Assembly (NCBI GenBank): GCA_030549495.1
Contig: JAUIRK010000511.1
Span: 904,001 to 968,000, forward strand
Source: Nectonema munidae
Taxonomy: Eukaryota > Nematomorpha > Nectonematoida > Nectonematidae
Direction of reading: 5' to 3'
DNA: 64,000 nt
The notes under the pieces were generated by a model. It had not been told where the DNA came from. It made no database searches and was given only the letters and a program-made list of their open reading frames with translations. The position numbers and the translations under genes are program-made. Below, in pieces: positions 22,517-32,649 of this stretch (its first letter is position 1; every line of letters begins with the position of its first letter).

Positions 22517-25078
22517 TTATATAGGCAGGGCGTAGGGTATTGGTGGTTGAAGCCTCGATGGGTGGTCCGCAGGATTTTGTGAGGTATGCACGTAACTGAT
22601 GCGTTTAGAATCTGCGAGGAGTGAGTCTTTATGCCATTTGTGGTAGCACTTGATGATTTTGTCCAAGGATTTGGAACTGCTGCCGCCAGCCGTCCAGGCA
22701 CCACTGGCAGAGAGACTGTCAGAGTAGATTTGAGTCTTCTCCTTTGAGTAGTGACATCCAATGCATATTGCCAGGAGTTCCATGACTTCTATTCTGCGTA
22801 CGGTTCTAAAATAAAGAGAGAAGGAGACCTGTTTGCATCTGATGCCTATTGTTGTCTCTGTTGCGTCTACGTAGAGTTTCAGCGTGGGAGCTCCTGGCCG
22901 TATCATCTTGTACTTGTCATTGATTCTTCTACATAGCTCCTGCCAGACATATTTAGGTATTGAGGATTTGTAGCATATGCTAGTGTTGTGGAATAGGTTT
23001 GGCACCGTGGCCAAGTAGTAAGTCAAGAAGCCTAGTGCTGAGAGGCGAATCTTTGACCGACTGTTGTCCTCTCCTGTGCATAGGTAGATGATCGCTTTGC
23101 GACATTTGTCCTTCGTGCTTTCGTCTAGGTAGATGAACTTCTTTTGAAGGTCCAGAATGACGCCAAGGTAACGGATTACTTGGCAACTATGGGTGATGGA
23201 TTTTGCCATATTGATGCTAATGTTGCATTCTTTATCTAAGAAGATAAGGAGTTTCTTTGTAAGAAAATCTACCGCCTCCTTCTGGGTGCCTAGGATGAGG
23301 ATGTCATCCAGATAAAGTTTGTACTTGAAACTTGGGTGTCTTCCTTGAAAAACTTTTAGAAGCGTATTGAGCACAAACTGTAGAATTCCGGGAGCGAAAT
23401 TAGCTCCCATAGGGAGACGGCAGAATTCATACTTCTCTTTTCCAATCTTGAAACCAAATAGATTCCTATATGAGGGGTGAAGGCGGATCCCATAGAATGC
23501 GTTTGAGATATCCAGCTTTGTTGCCCAGTTGTAGTCGTATAGATCATAGATGAGGGAGGTTACTCCTTTGAGTTCTAGGTGTTCTTTCTTTAAGAGCTCC
23601 TTCGTAAAACTGAAGTTTTGGATGAACCGTACGGCATGACTGCCTTTGGGAATTACAAAGATTGATGAGGTTATTCGGCTGTGCTTGCCTCTTTGTATGA
23701 TTCCTTCCTCGAGCAATTGCGGAATCACATTATCTTTGATAAATTTTACTTGGGATGGATGAGGCTCCATGAATCTATTGAAACTACCGAACTTCTTTCC
23801 ACTGACCAAAATTGGTTTATAACCTTGTTTCAAAATTTTCTTTGCTTTGGAGTTTTGAAGGTCAGGCGGGGCCCTCCATAAGGAGGCAGAACCTGAAAAG
23901 CTTCGATTGTTTAACTCTCTTTTATTGAGAGCTTCATGATGCCTTTGGTTCCAAAGGCTCATTGCCTCGATAGGAGAGGGGAGATCTTCATCATCCTCAG
24001 TAGGATTTGGCACTAGCTTTGGAGGGTCATGAACGTCTATGATGTCCTCTGGTGAAAGGATTTGAGAAAAGATTTTCCTCCAAGTGGTGCTAGTGAAACT
24101 TTTCTTGCCTAGCAGATATTTGACGTCGAGGAGGGCTTTCTTTTCCACGAGATTTAAGAGCTCACTTTCTTCTAAGGCCTTGATGAAGTCATCCGGGCTG
24201 TCGCAGGTTTCTTCCCATTCCTCAGTTTCTTCATTGCTCTTTAGGAGCATTTCGAAGTCTGTTCCAAAGACTTCTGATAGGATTCCTTCCAGCATGTCTC
24301 CTTCAATGAAATATTGCGTCTGCGCCGGCAGTAACGGTGGTTCAGCTGGAGAGTCGAAGGGGAATTCCTCGATCTCCTTGGCTAGCCTGTTAACAATTCC
24401 AACATCATAATCGGAGATGTGTTTAATAGTTTCTTCATTTTTCTCGATTAAGAAGGATTCTTTAGAGATACTAGGTGAAGAAACTACTTGGAAGGGCGTT
24501 ATAGTAGGAATCTTGTAAAAATCTAACTCCAATGCTTCATTAGGCAATTCTGAGGTTTGCGCTTCATAAGGCGTGGAGAGATTCCAGTCCGGGAACCAGC
24601 TTTCTGGTAGTCCGTTGTGGCTAGGATTTTTAAACAGAGGATCTGTATCATCTAGAGCCCTGTGGCTCTTCAGATCTTGAGTTGCCTCTTGTGAGGGTAG
24701 GAAGGATGACTTCTCTTTTACCGCCATGGCGTCCATTGGCGAGCTTGAAGGCTCAGCATTCAATGTTATCTCACCTCTCGGGGATGGAGGGAGACTACCA
24801 TTAAGATAAGAAGAAGGAGATGATACCAAGACTTCTTCGGTACGAGTAAGAGCGTCATCTATTAAATATTCAGGGAAAGGGATTTCCATCTCCCTGGCCT
24901 GGCTGGTATTGGAGATGTCAGCCAGGACTTTGAAGAAGTTTCTACTTCTTCTGGCTCGGGCCGCGTCTGCCCGACGTTGTTTTCGTGTCCTTTTGGAATG
25001 GCTGTCGAAAGGGTTTTCTGCTTGGCATACTTGTAACTTCAGGAACTGGTATGGCCAAGTCAGACATCGAACTGACAT
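22517..25078 (-). CDS. Pol-like ORF2: reverse transcriptase and RNase H
   Basis: The frame has 853 codons. The first 400 residues are acidic and low-complexity (PSSYLNGSLPPSPRGE, EETEEWEETCDSPDDF) with no catalytic motif. The RT core follows: KLDISNAFYGIRLHP (first Asp), FCRLPMGANFAPGILQFVL, then KLYLDDILIL with the YLDD box. RNase H comes next: LKLYVDATETTIG, VMELLAICIG, IYSDSLSASGAW and HTSQNPADHPSR, giving the D-E-D-D set. The NPADxPSR ending is seen in DIRS-like and related elements, whereas BEL elements have NPADxxSRG; this comparison is from memory. The frame stops soon after RNase H, so an integrase, if any, is absent from this copy. Confidence 0.75.
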   Translation of the reverse strand: MSVRCLTWPYQFLKLQVCQAENPFDSHSKRTRKQRRADAARARRSRNFFKVLADISNTSQAREMEIPFPEYLIDDALTRTEEVLVSSPSSYLNGSLPPSPRGEITLNAEPSSSPMDAMAVKEKSSFLPSQEATQDLKSHRALDDTDPLFKNPSHNGLPESWFPDWNLSTPYEAQTSELPNEALELDFYKIPTITPFQVVSSPSISKESFLIEKNEETIKHISDYDVGIVNRLAKEIEEFPFDSPAEPPLLPAQTQYFIEGDMLEGILSEVFGTDFEMLLKSNEETEEWEETCDSPDDFIKALEESELLNLVEKKALLDVKYLLGKKSFTSTTWRKIFSQILSPEDIIDVHDPPKLVPNPTEDDEDLPSPIEAMSLWNQRHHEALNKRELNNRSFSGSASLWRAPPDLQNSKAKKILKQGYKPILVSGKKFGSFNRFMEPHPSQVKFIKDNVIPQLLEEGIIQRGKHSRITSSIFVIPKGSHAVRFIQNFSFTKELLKKEHLELKGVTSLIYDLYDYNWATKLDISNAFYGIRLHPSYRNLFGFKIGKEKYEFCRLPMGANFAPGILQFVLNTLLKVFQGRHPSFKYKLYLDDILILGTQKEAVDFLTKKLLIFLDKECNISINMAKSITHSCQVIRYLGVILDLQKKFIYLDESTKDKCRKAIIYLCTGEDNSRSKIRLSALGFLTYYLATVPNLFHNTSICYKSSIPKYVWQELCRRINDKYKMIRPGAPTLKLYVDATETTIGIRCKQVSFSLYFRTVRRIEVMELLAICIGCHYSKEKTQIYSDSLSASGAWTAGGSSSKSLDKIIKCYHKWHKDSLLADSKRISYVHTSQNPADHPSRLQPPIPYALPI

Positions 25079-25673
25079 TCATTTGCCTGGTAGCCTGCTC
25101 CCAATTACACTGGGTGGCTAAGCAGGCTGTGGCTGCAAGTGAGTTTAATTCATTGATATCCGCTTCATCTAGGTTGTAAATGTTTCTATCTAGGATGTTG
25201 AATAAGGCTAAAATAACATTGTCTTTGGCATTCCTCATGTGGGGAGGGAGGGAGGATGAAAAGGCCTGTATTCTTTTAGACGCTAAGATCTTTGGGGTAT
25301 AGCGTGTACCTGGCTCCATGTGCAGGGCTTCCTGTTTTACCTCAAGAGGAATGGGAGCCGGCGTTAGCCGTGGGAACTCAGGTACAGACGAGGGAACAAT
25401 ATTCCGTTGCGATCCTCGATCAGGAGTGCTTGGAGTGTATAGAACAGCACTGGAGCTGGTTGGCAAGGTAGGTATTGAGGCCTTCTTCTTGGTTGCGAGT
25501 TCCAACTTGTGCAGCTTTGCCTCAATTCCATCTATAGTATGAGCCACCATGGTCATAACTGCTCCTTGCTCACGATTGTGAGAAATCATCTCGTTCCACT
25601 GCTGCGAAGTAAGCATCACTGGAACCAACTGCTCCTCAGCTACTTCTTCACCTTCATGTGGTGTCTCAGCCAT
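24942..25673 (-). CDS. Gag-like ORF1 of the RT-RNase H retroelement
   Basis: The 243-residue frame starts at MAETPHEGEE; the ATG context CCATACATGG is good, while an upstream ATG at 25754 would add 27 residues of poor character. A short helical segment (TIDGIEAKLHKLELATKKK) could be a coiled coil. A Pro/Ser-rich linker follows, then a helical stretch near PPHMRNAKDNVILALFNILD, and a basic C-terminus (GRRGPSQKK) that could bind nucleic acid. No zinc knuckle is visible. Position and overlap with the pol frame suggest a structural protein role. This is inference; the sequence was not matched to a named family. Confidence 0.5.
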   Translation of the reverse strand: MAETPHEGEEVAEEQLVPVMLTSQQWNEMISHNREQGAVMTMVAHTIDGIEAKLHKLELATKKKASIPTLPTSSSAVLYTPSTPDRGSQRNIVPSSVPEFPRLTPAPIPLEVKQEALHMEPGTRYTPKILASKRIQAFSSSLPPHMRNAKDNVILALFNILDRNIYNLDEADINELNSLAATACLATQCNWEQATRQMNVSSMSDLAIPVPEVTSMPSRKPFRQPFQKDTKTTSGRRGPSQKK

Positions 25674-25760
25674 GTATGGTGGTGGTCTACTGCAAGAGTA
25701 AGTCAAGGCGAGGTTAGTGGGGAGGTTAAAATTTGTGTAGAAGAAATTTTTCACTTTTTT

Positions 25761-26819
25761 TTAAATAAGAAAGCATCAACATATACCATAGTGTATATAT
25801 TCTCATATTGTTCGACTTTTTTATGTATTAGCATCCCATTTACATGTAATATAGTATGCAGAAAATTCTGCCTATTGAAAAGAAGGAAGTGAATATATGA
25901 AAAAAGTTCTTGGAGTTTTTTAACCACCAGATCCAAAAGCTCTTCATAAAATGAAGGCGAACAAATGAAAAATATAGTCTACTTTTTGCAAGCACACGCT
26001 TTGTCTCTTCAATAGACGAAGTTGGAAGTAGGCGTTTGAGTTCTTAAGTTCGGTATCTTTTTTAAAGGAGAATTTATCTTTTCGAGATCGATTTAGCAGA
26101 GTTTTGATTTCAGCTTAGAGATTGATTATCTTGAGTATTGGGATTCATCAAAAAGTGTAGAAATATTTTGTGAGGATGTTTTAGGTGGTATGTAGAGTTG
26201 GGAAAATAAGGATGTTTTTCGCTATCGCCTTCGTTAACGAAAAGAAGTAAAACTTTTTGAAATTAACGATAAAGTTAACGAGAATACATTTCTACATTAG
26301 CGAGTGTGATGTTTTCTTTAAAAGTATTTTCGCATGCAGTGTTATTATAACAGAGTATAAAATCAAGACGCGATGTATGTTAATTCATGATTTCTATACT
26401 TCTGCAAATACTTGTCAACTTTTTCTTCTTTTTTAATCCAAATGTGATGCATCATCTCAATGTCAATGTAAGAAACGCGATATTTTCGATTGAGTTTTTG
26501 AATTTATTAGAAATTTTAATATCGAATCACTAAACTCTTATTTCTATTTATGACAAATACTGATAAAAATTGCGAAATAAATAAACCCTTACATTTATCT
26601 ACAAACGATGCATACGTTCAAACACCAGCCCATCCCGGACTCCCATAATATCCAATACACAAATAAACAAATTACCAAAAAAATATAAAATACAAAATAT
26701 TGCACTGCGAATCATATACTGTCAACACCCATTGAGCATTTACACGCAGAAACAAAGATTCTCATCTTGCACCCAATTCCTCACTCAAGCGGTGCATATA
26801 ACCATTTTTTGATTTTATA
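25761..26819. other. Gene-free; TTAACGA-rich patch
   Basis: Between 26218 and 26300 the words GCCTTCGTTAACGAA, ATTAACGATAAAG and GTTAACGAG cluster. A partly inverted counterpart (TATCGCCTTTAACTTCGC and ATTAACGAAG) lies at 28101-28140. The pair may mark ends of an unrecognised element. No coding frame with a motif is present. Confidence 0.3.
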
Positions 26820-27100
26820 TGTATAATTTACATAGCAAAAAATGTATTAAAATATAGAAAATTTCTTTGCATGGATGTACATAGGAGGGATAGGAAAAAA
26901 ATGAGTTAAGATGAATCTATATAGGAAGTATAGAAAAATTTTATTAACATGGATGTACATAGCAAGTACCGAAAAATCTATTAAATTGTAGAGAAAGTTT
27001 TCCTTTCATGGATGTACATAGAAAGTATAGGAAAAGTTGTGTAAGATAGAGTATTAATCTACGTATTCAATGTACACGTGTACATAAGAAAACTCTCATT
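26820..27100 (+). repeat. Degenerate tandem repeat, CATGGATGTACATAG unit
   Basis: CATGGATGTACATAG begins at 26870, 26948 and 27007, each followed by an AAGTATAGGAAAA-like word. Weaker copies lie at about 26829 and 26910. The period is irregular, roughly 40-78 bases. The final part holds the palindrome AATGTACACGTGTACATAAG near 27070. No coding role is seen. Confidence 0.65.
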
Positions 27101-28640
27101 GTTAAGTATGCCGCTATAGCTCAATTCCTTGACTGAGTAAGAAACATCACTCCCTTACAGGCAGGCAATTAAAGAACGCGCCTCATCGATATTACTTCTA
27201 TGATCTAAAATCAATACCCTAAACAACAAACAATGCAGGGTACAAAAAACACATTCACACGCACTTAACTAAACCAACTCTTTTCAACCTTTCTCGCAAC
27301 AAAATTCTGGACACTAAATACCTCTTGAAATACTCAGTCAAACACCTCATTGAAAAATTGTTCCAAGCTAGCATTGAAAACCCCTGACCAGCGTCAAGCA
27401 TCTTTGCTCCAGCAAACGTGGTCGTGTGGGCTTTCTGGTATGTCAGAGCCCGGGGAAAGCAACAATTAATAAAATGGGAAGGAAGTGCTTATCTTTATTG
27501 ATACGAATGCTTCAATCACATTGTTTGATTACTAAAGCCTAAAATTTCTTGTGTTTTTAATCCAAGCCCTAATTTTAAATTGCAAAACTTTACAAGTGAG
27601 TAAAACAAAAGGTTTACCTATGAATTGCATATGAGTGCCCTGAGTAAGACTGGATAAATACCTCACTCCGATCCAACAATCAAGGATCAAGGTTTCTTTG
27701 CTCACCCAGACAAGCAGCATACTTGTGCTTTGCCAATGAAAACACGAAATTAATTTTGCTTAAATTTATCTTCTCTCTCAATACTTCTTTCAAAAAATTC
27801 AAACTTTTATTCTACTGATTTTTTTCTAGTGTTTATCTGAATGCCTCGATAAATCATCAGAGCGATTAACCTGAAAAAAATATTAAAAAAATGCTGACTT
27901 TAAATATTAATTTTAACAAACACGCTTTTTTAATTCATAAATAAGGAAAAGCATTTACTTTTTCGCACTCCACTCTTAAAATGGCCTTTTTCATTCATGT
28001 ATTTAGAAGACGAAATCTCTCAATAATCTTCCCCAAACAATATCATCCACTAAGTCAACACCGTCCAAGAAGAAAGGCGCTAAAGAAGCGACGATGGAGA
28101 TATCGCCTTTAACTTCGCAGATACCGAAGATTAACGAAGCTAGTCAAATTCACGCGTTCTCTTTCACTCGTACTGTCATTTTGTTTCACATTTCTATTTA
28201 TTTTACTTTTAGAAAATTTATACAAATCTTTCATATATAAATTATTATTGGAAGTCGTATCTTTTTTATGTCATATTAAATATACCTATATATCAACCAA
28301 ATTATTTACAATAGCTTTCCAAACCCGGTCACATTCCTTTTCGGGGGTCATGTCCGGTGTATGTTTGAATCATTCTTCCTCTACGTGCATTTTTTCGTAG
28401 TAAATTTTTTTTTAATCTGAATATATTTTTTAACTTCGGTAATTTTATTTTATCTGATAATACATTGAAGATAATTCTACCAAGATATGAATTCAAGGAA
28501 GCAACGAAGACTGGATAGGTTCATCTTTCTTATTTGGCATGCTTCGAATAAACAGATTCAATATAGGCTTCTCTTGACAAACCACTTCTCTGCAAAATGA
28601 AGGTGAAAGTCGCCTCCGTGCTGTCTTGGGGGAATAACTA
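27101..28640. other. No gene recognised
   Basis: The stretch 27120-27460 is GC-richer (CCCTTACAGGCAGGCAATTAAA, GTCAGAGCCCGGGG) without an open frame. The 28070-28140 stretch is the inverted counterpart of the TTAACGA patch near 26218. No domain was seen. Confidence 0.35.
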
Positions 28641-28659
28641 GAACCTACAAGAGATCAAA

Positions 28660-28850
28660 GAGAATTTTTCAAGCCTTGGAGAAAAATGCAACAATTACTT
28701 CCATTCAAAAGTAAAGGTACCTTGAAGTGGTTTATCCTGACAAGTCACGATTGCACCGCTTGTATCAAACTTTGAAGAAAGAAGACTTCCTACTGGATCG
28801 AACTGAAACCTTGTGGTATCGGAGCCAAGTATACGAGAATGTGAAATTGA
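28660..28850 (-). repeat. SINE family D, tRNA-derived, copy 1
   Basis: Read on the minus strand: CTCGTATACTTGGCTCCGAT, then CAGTTCGATCCAGTAGGAAG with a B-box-like word, and a body with GATACAAGCGGTGC. The same order is found at 30592-30760 and, more diverged, at 46700-46866. Confidence 0.5.
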
Positions 28851-29820
28851 AGGAATCCTTCTCGTATTTTAGTTGATGAAGTTCTTAAAGATTTACAATA
28901 TCATATTCAAAGAAGCTGTCAAAGAAGAAGTGCATGGATTCTCACTCTGATTCCTAAAATTTATTGGATACCGTGTCCGACTTCACAACAAGGGTTTTCA
29001 GCAAATGTGCATTTAATTAAAAAAGAAGTATCTTTTGCGGCCCGCATAACAAAGTTGTAGAAAAAATAGGCCAGTAGTATCATATCAAAACTCCCATGGC
29101 TTCGCAAAGTTATTATATATCTATTTTTTAGTTTCATGTATCTATGATCTGTTCTTAAATTTTGTTGAAACACCATGTGTCTATGGCCGTGACAGATTTG
29201 GACAGGGTGCAAACGACAATCCGCTATTTTTTGAGTATATCAAAGTTTACCATTTGGTTCTTTGAAATAAAAAAAAAGTTGAGAACCGCTTATTTATGCT
29301 AATTTTTAGAAAGGTGTGAAACCGTAAATGTAGTCAAAAATGCATTTCATGCATCGCAAATGAGAGAATAGCATCTCAAAGGAAACTTCTTCTGATGCGA
29401 CGATACACAAAATTTTGTAGAATCCCGATTTCCAAGGAAATCTTACAACCCAATTTAACAGGCTTCTTCATTAAAAAAATTTGTCTTCATATTTGAAAAA
29501 TCAAATTGCTATTTTATCAAAGATAGAGAGACAATTGCGCTTTCTCTTTTTCAGCCAATCCTGTTTCACTTTGAAGCATATTTGCAGTGTATCAAGTGTT
29601 AAAAATTTAATTTGAAAAAATCTTGAAGAAATCCTTTGAAGAAATCGGACTCTATTTAACAGGTTTTTTACTTGAATTCTACCATCTTTTTTTCTTTCAT
29701 ACTATGTCGGTAATATTTTATAGACTTTCTCATTGTTTAAGTATATCTCATAGCATATATATATATAACTAGACATTTGAAATAAAAGCCTAAGTATTGG
29801 TTTATTTCATTCCTAAACTG
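28851..29820. other. No gene; hAT-like terminus near 29290
   Basis: TTGAGAACCGCTTA near 29279-29292, read inward TAAGCGGTTCTCAACTTTTT, resembles a hAT end. TGCGGCCCGC near 29036 is also typical of hAT interiors. The partner terminus was not found. Confidence 0.35.
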
Positions 29821-30224
29821 TTTAGAATTTGCCATTTTTTCATAGTATAGCGATTGACAAATATACTTTAAACATCAGGGGGACGCAGAAAACAAAGTTC
29901 TGGGGGAAGGTTATTCTTTCATATGTCAATTGCCATGCATTCCTCTTCCGAGAAGAATCTGCCTCACGTATCATTAAGCTGATGATCAATTATGCATTAG
30001 TTAAAATTTTAAGTTATCAATTTGCAGGATTCGGAATAAGAGATTCGAAGAAGACAGTGAATTCTTTTGATTTTCGATTCTGAATAATCTTTCCATCACT
30101 TGTAACTTCGCTTGTCCGTTCATCTTCATAAAACATCAAAGATTTATCTTGTTATTACTTTTGGTAAACTGACTTTCTAGCTTTGCATTGATATTTTTTA
30201 GCTTTTTTTTTGTTTCCACCTTAG

Positions 30225-30533
30225 CAAAAACAAAATGCTCATTGCCGTCAAAAGCAGAAGTTTCCTGTGTTCAAGGTCAACCCAAAAATTCAAAGAATCA
30301 TCAAAAGCAAAATTTCACTCAAATAGTGCACTACAACAACAAAACACGAAGACGCATCCTCTCAGACTTTTCTTCGAATCAAATTGAAACAACTCATCCC
30401 AAAGTTTCCATTTCTTCTTCCTCTTCTTCATCATCATCCTCCTCCCAAACCACAATTTATAAAAGTGAATCTGATGAGTGTGAGAAAAGGCGTTGTCAGC
30501 AGCACCAATCTTTACCACTTCCTCTTTCTAAAA
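30225..30533 (+). CDS. Candidate Ser-rich internal exon
   Basis: A strong pyrimidine tract ending CCACCTTAG at 30224 is an acceptor, and CTAAAA|GTATTT at 30534 a donor. The frame is open for 103 codons, phase 1 at both sides. It encodes a basic stretch (NKTRRRILSDFSS), a run of 12 Ser and KSESDECEKRRCQQHQ. Low-complexity Ser/His/Lys character resembles the exon at 18353-19201, but phase 0 to phase 1 does not join directly, so a missing small exon or a different gene is needed. Another frame (phase 0) stops after about 33 codons. No domain is recognised. Confidence 0.35.
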
Positions 30534-30591
30534 GTATTTTTTTAATGTTCTTATCTTTCATATGTTATTGTTGATCTATACTTCATTGCGA

Positions 30592-30760
30592 GGGCTATTG
30601 CCGAATGCCCTCACCCCGAATCGTGGGGTATTTTCATCAAGAAGGCACAATTGATTCGCTTGTATCGAACTATGAGGGAAGTAGGCTTGAATCGGAATCG
30701 AACCCAAGACTTTCAATTATCGAAACTGAGCATCTAACCAACCTTACTCATGTGGCATAG
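30592..30760 (-). repeat. SINE family D, tRNA-derived, copy 2
   Basis: On the minus strand: GTAAGGTTGGTTAGATGCTC as the A-box region, TTGGGTTCGATTCC as a near-perfect B box about 45 bases on, then a body with CATAGTTCGATACAAGCG and CCCCACGATTCGGGG. This is the best-kept head of the family. It meets the head of a plus-strand SINE at 30753. Confidence 0.7.
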
Positions 30761-30810
30761 TAGGTTGGTTGGTCGAGATCATGGACTCAGCACGCAAGCT
30801 AGTCATTACA
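30753..30810 (+). repeat. SINE family B head, copy 2
   Basis: GTGGCATAGTAGGTTGGTTG followed by GAGATCATGGACTCAGCACG matches the SINE at 3301-3385, then breaks off. Its head abuts the head of the minus-strand SINE D, forming a small inverted repeat (CTAACCAACCT and AGGTTGGTTGG). Confidence 0.5.
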
Positions 30811-32640
30811 GCCAAATTAGTCATATATTAAGTAAACTTTTTAATAGGATTTTTAATTTAACTTGCAAACTTTTATTTGGGTGCAATTTTTTATAAAATT
30901 TTTCGATCAAATTTTTCTCCAATACCTTTACTAAACTCGAATTTTTGGAAGCAAAATAAGTGCCATTGGGCATATTCATTGCCATGCCCATGCAGGTATT
31001 TAGAGACCGATTTAGAGATCTCTGCACCATCACCTTTCACTCGTCCTACTTTATCATTCGAAAAGAAATTCTCTCTTTGCCTTTATCACGGGTTTTTTTA
31101 ATAACCCTTTGAGGACCAGAATGACAGCGTTGTCCGAAGTCATCAAAATCGCTTGCTTTAAATGCATAAAGTTTCCGCATTGAAAAAGAGAAGTCTTGAA
31201 AATTCTGTGCGTTCTTATTCGTTCTCTAGAAAATTCAGATTATAAAGTCAAATTTTTATATACCTTTGCACTACCAATATTTTTTCAAATCACCCTTAAT
31301 AATAATCAATATACTTTTTAACATTAGAAGCGGACCAAGTGCGTGTGATTGATTTATATTGAATTTGTCTTATTTTTAAGAAATAACATGATTTGAATTT
31401 GTGTTGCTTATTTTAGCTTTTTGTTTCACTTAGTCGTTTTTGTTTTTTAAATATTGAATTAGGAAGTTATTAGATTAGTTAGTTTTAATTGGACTTTAAT
31501 TAGTAATGTAATATTAATCATCATGAAATGTAACTATACTCTTAAAAAATTTTTAGAGTTAGAGTAGCATTGTAAAAAAAAATTTACTACGATATAGTAG
31601 AAAGAATAGTCCTAAAATTTCCACTACTCCGCACCCTTGCTATTTTTAAGTGTCTGAATCCATTCGATTTCTTGGTTTAGTTTTAATAATATTGAGTTGG
31701 ATAAACAACTGTTCTACTTCTGTTTTTCTTTACACCATGTTAAATTTGATCTCAACTTCTGTCCAAAATTTTAGAGCGTGTTTTTCTTCCCATTCTCAGC
31801 TGAGTGGGAAACATCCTCAGGTGAATGTTTTCATCTGAGTATATCAAGCAAACCCTACCCCCTCTCCCCGAGCGTTAAGCTTATTCCGGTATCTAGTTAA
31901 AATCAGCACTTCCAAAATCCATGAGAACTTTTGGAGATTTTGTCATCAATAACTGATCAAATCAGAGGTTTTTGTTTCAGAGTTTTGCTTGTAAAGGCTT
32001 TGAATAGTGAAACTCATGACTTCTGTGGGATTTTGGTGGCGCGATTAGTTTTCAGATATTTTGGCTATGAACCGCAGTGTTAAGCGGTGCAAGAGCTTTA
32101 AAGTGTGTTTTATCTCTTATATCAATTAGTCTTTCTTAAAATGTCTTAAACGCACTACACGAAAACATTAAGCATTGCACATATATACTAATTTCTGCAT
32201 CCTCATTCATTGATGGAAGCAAGTGGTGTATGTGTTTTTTTTTGCTTTTTTGGATCTTCGTATGATTCACTTAACTCCGTCAAAGTGTGCACTGTGATTG
32301 CTCTTGATTGATGCTTCCTTGTCAAATTAAACTCGCGATCTTTTTCTTCTTTCTTCAGTAGTGAATGGAGTGTTGTGTGTTTCATCTCCATCTTCTATCT
32401 TCTTTTTTTATGCATACTTTTGCTCTAAGCCTCTGGTGAGTGTGTTTTTTGTTATTTGTCATTTAGGTTTTATTTTGACGCATGATATACGATAAGAGTC
32501 CATTTGGTGCTTCAATCGCATATCGTGAGTGTCTACAGAAGCATTGCAATATGCATTCTGCCTTTTATTCATTTTGCTGATAAGAGTTAAGCTTAGAGCA
32601 TGTTTTTCAACTCTGCTCGTTCTGAGATTCTTAATGCTTT
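30811..32640. other. Gene-free; possible TTAA-type terminus near 31100
   Basis: TTAATAACCCTTTGAGGACC near 31097 resembles a piggyBac-style end. No partner, transposase or exon was recognised. Minus-strand frames at 32203-32671 lack motifs. Confidence 0.4.
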
Positions 32641-32649
32641 TTGAAATTT

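Larger units (their letters stand above)
22330..25760 (-). mobile_element. RT-RNase H retroelement, LTR-kin or DIRS-like, fossil copy
   Basis: The minus-strand element has two overlapping frames: a small gag-like ORF1 (25673-24942) and a long pol-like ORF2 (25078-22517). Both read through without interruption, so the copy looks whole in its coding part. ORF2 carries RT and RNase H domains; no integrase, tyrosine recombinase or aspartic protease was recognised after or before them. Past the stop there is AATAAA (complement of 22367-22372) and, 23 bases on, a run of 14 A (22343-22330). The 3' end thus looks like a polyadenylated transcript. No long terminal direct repeats were found by eye. The open frames suggest a young insertion. 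The 5' limit is uncertain. Confidence 0.7.

Noticed and set aside
22372-22761. Separate protein downstream of the RNase H domain, such as a recombinase
   Set aside because: The frame is an out-of-phase shadow of the RNase H region with no catalytic Arg/Tyr motif pattern.
26820-27100. CRISPR-like array
   Set aside because: Repeats are degenerate with irregular spacing, in a eukaryotic AT-rich context.
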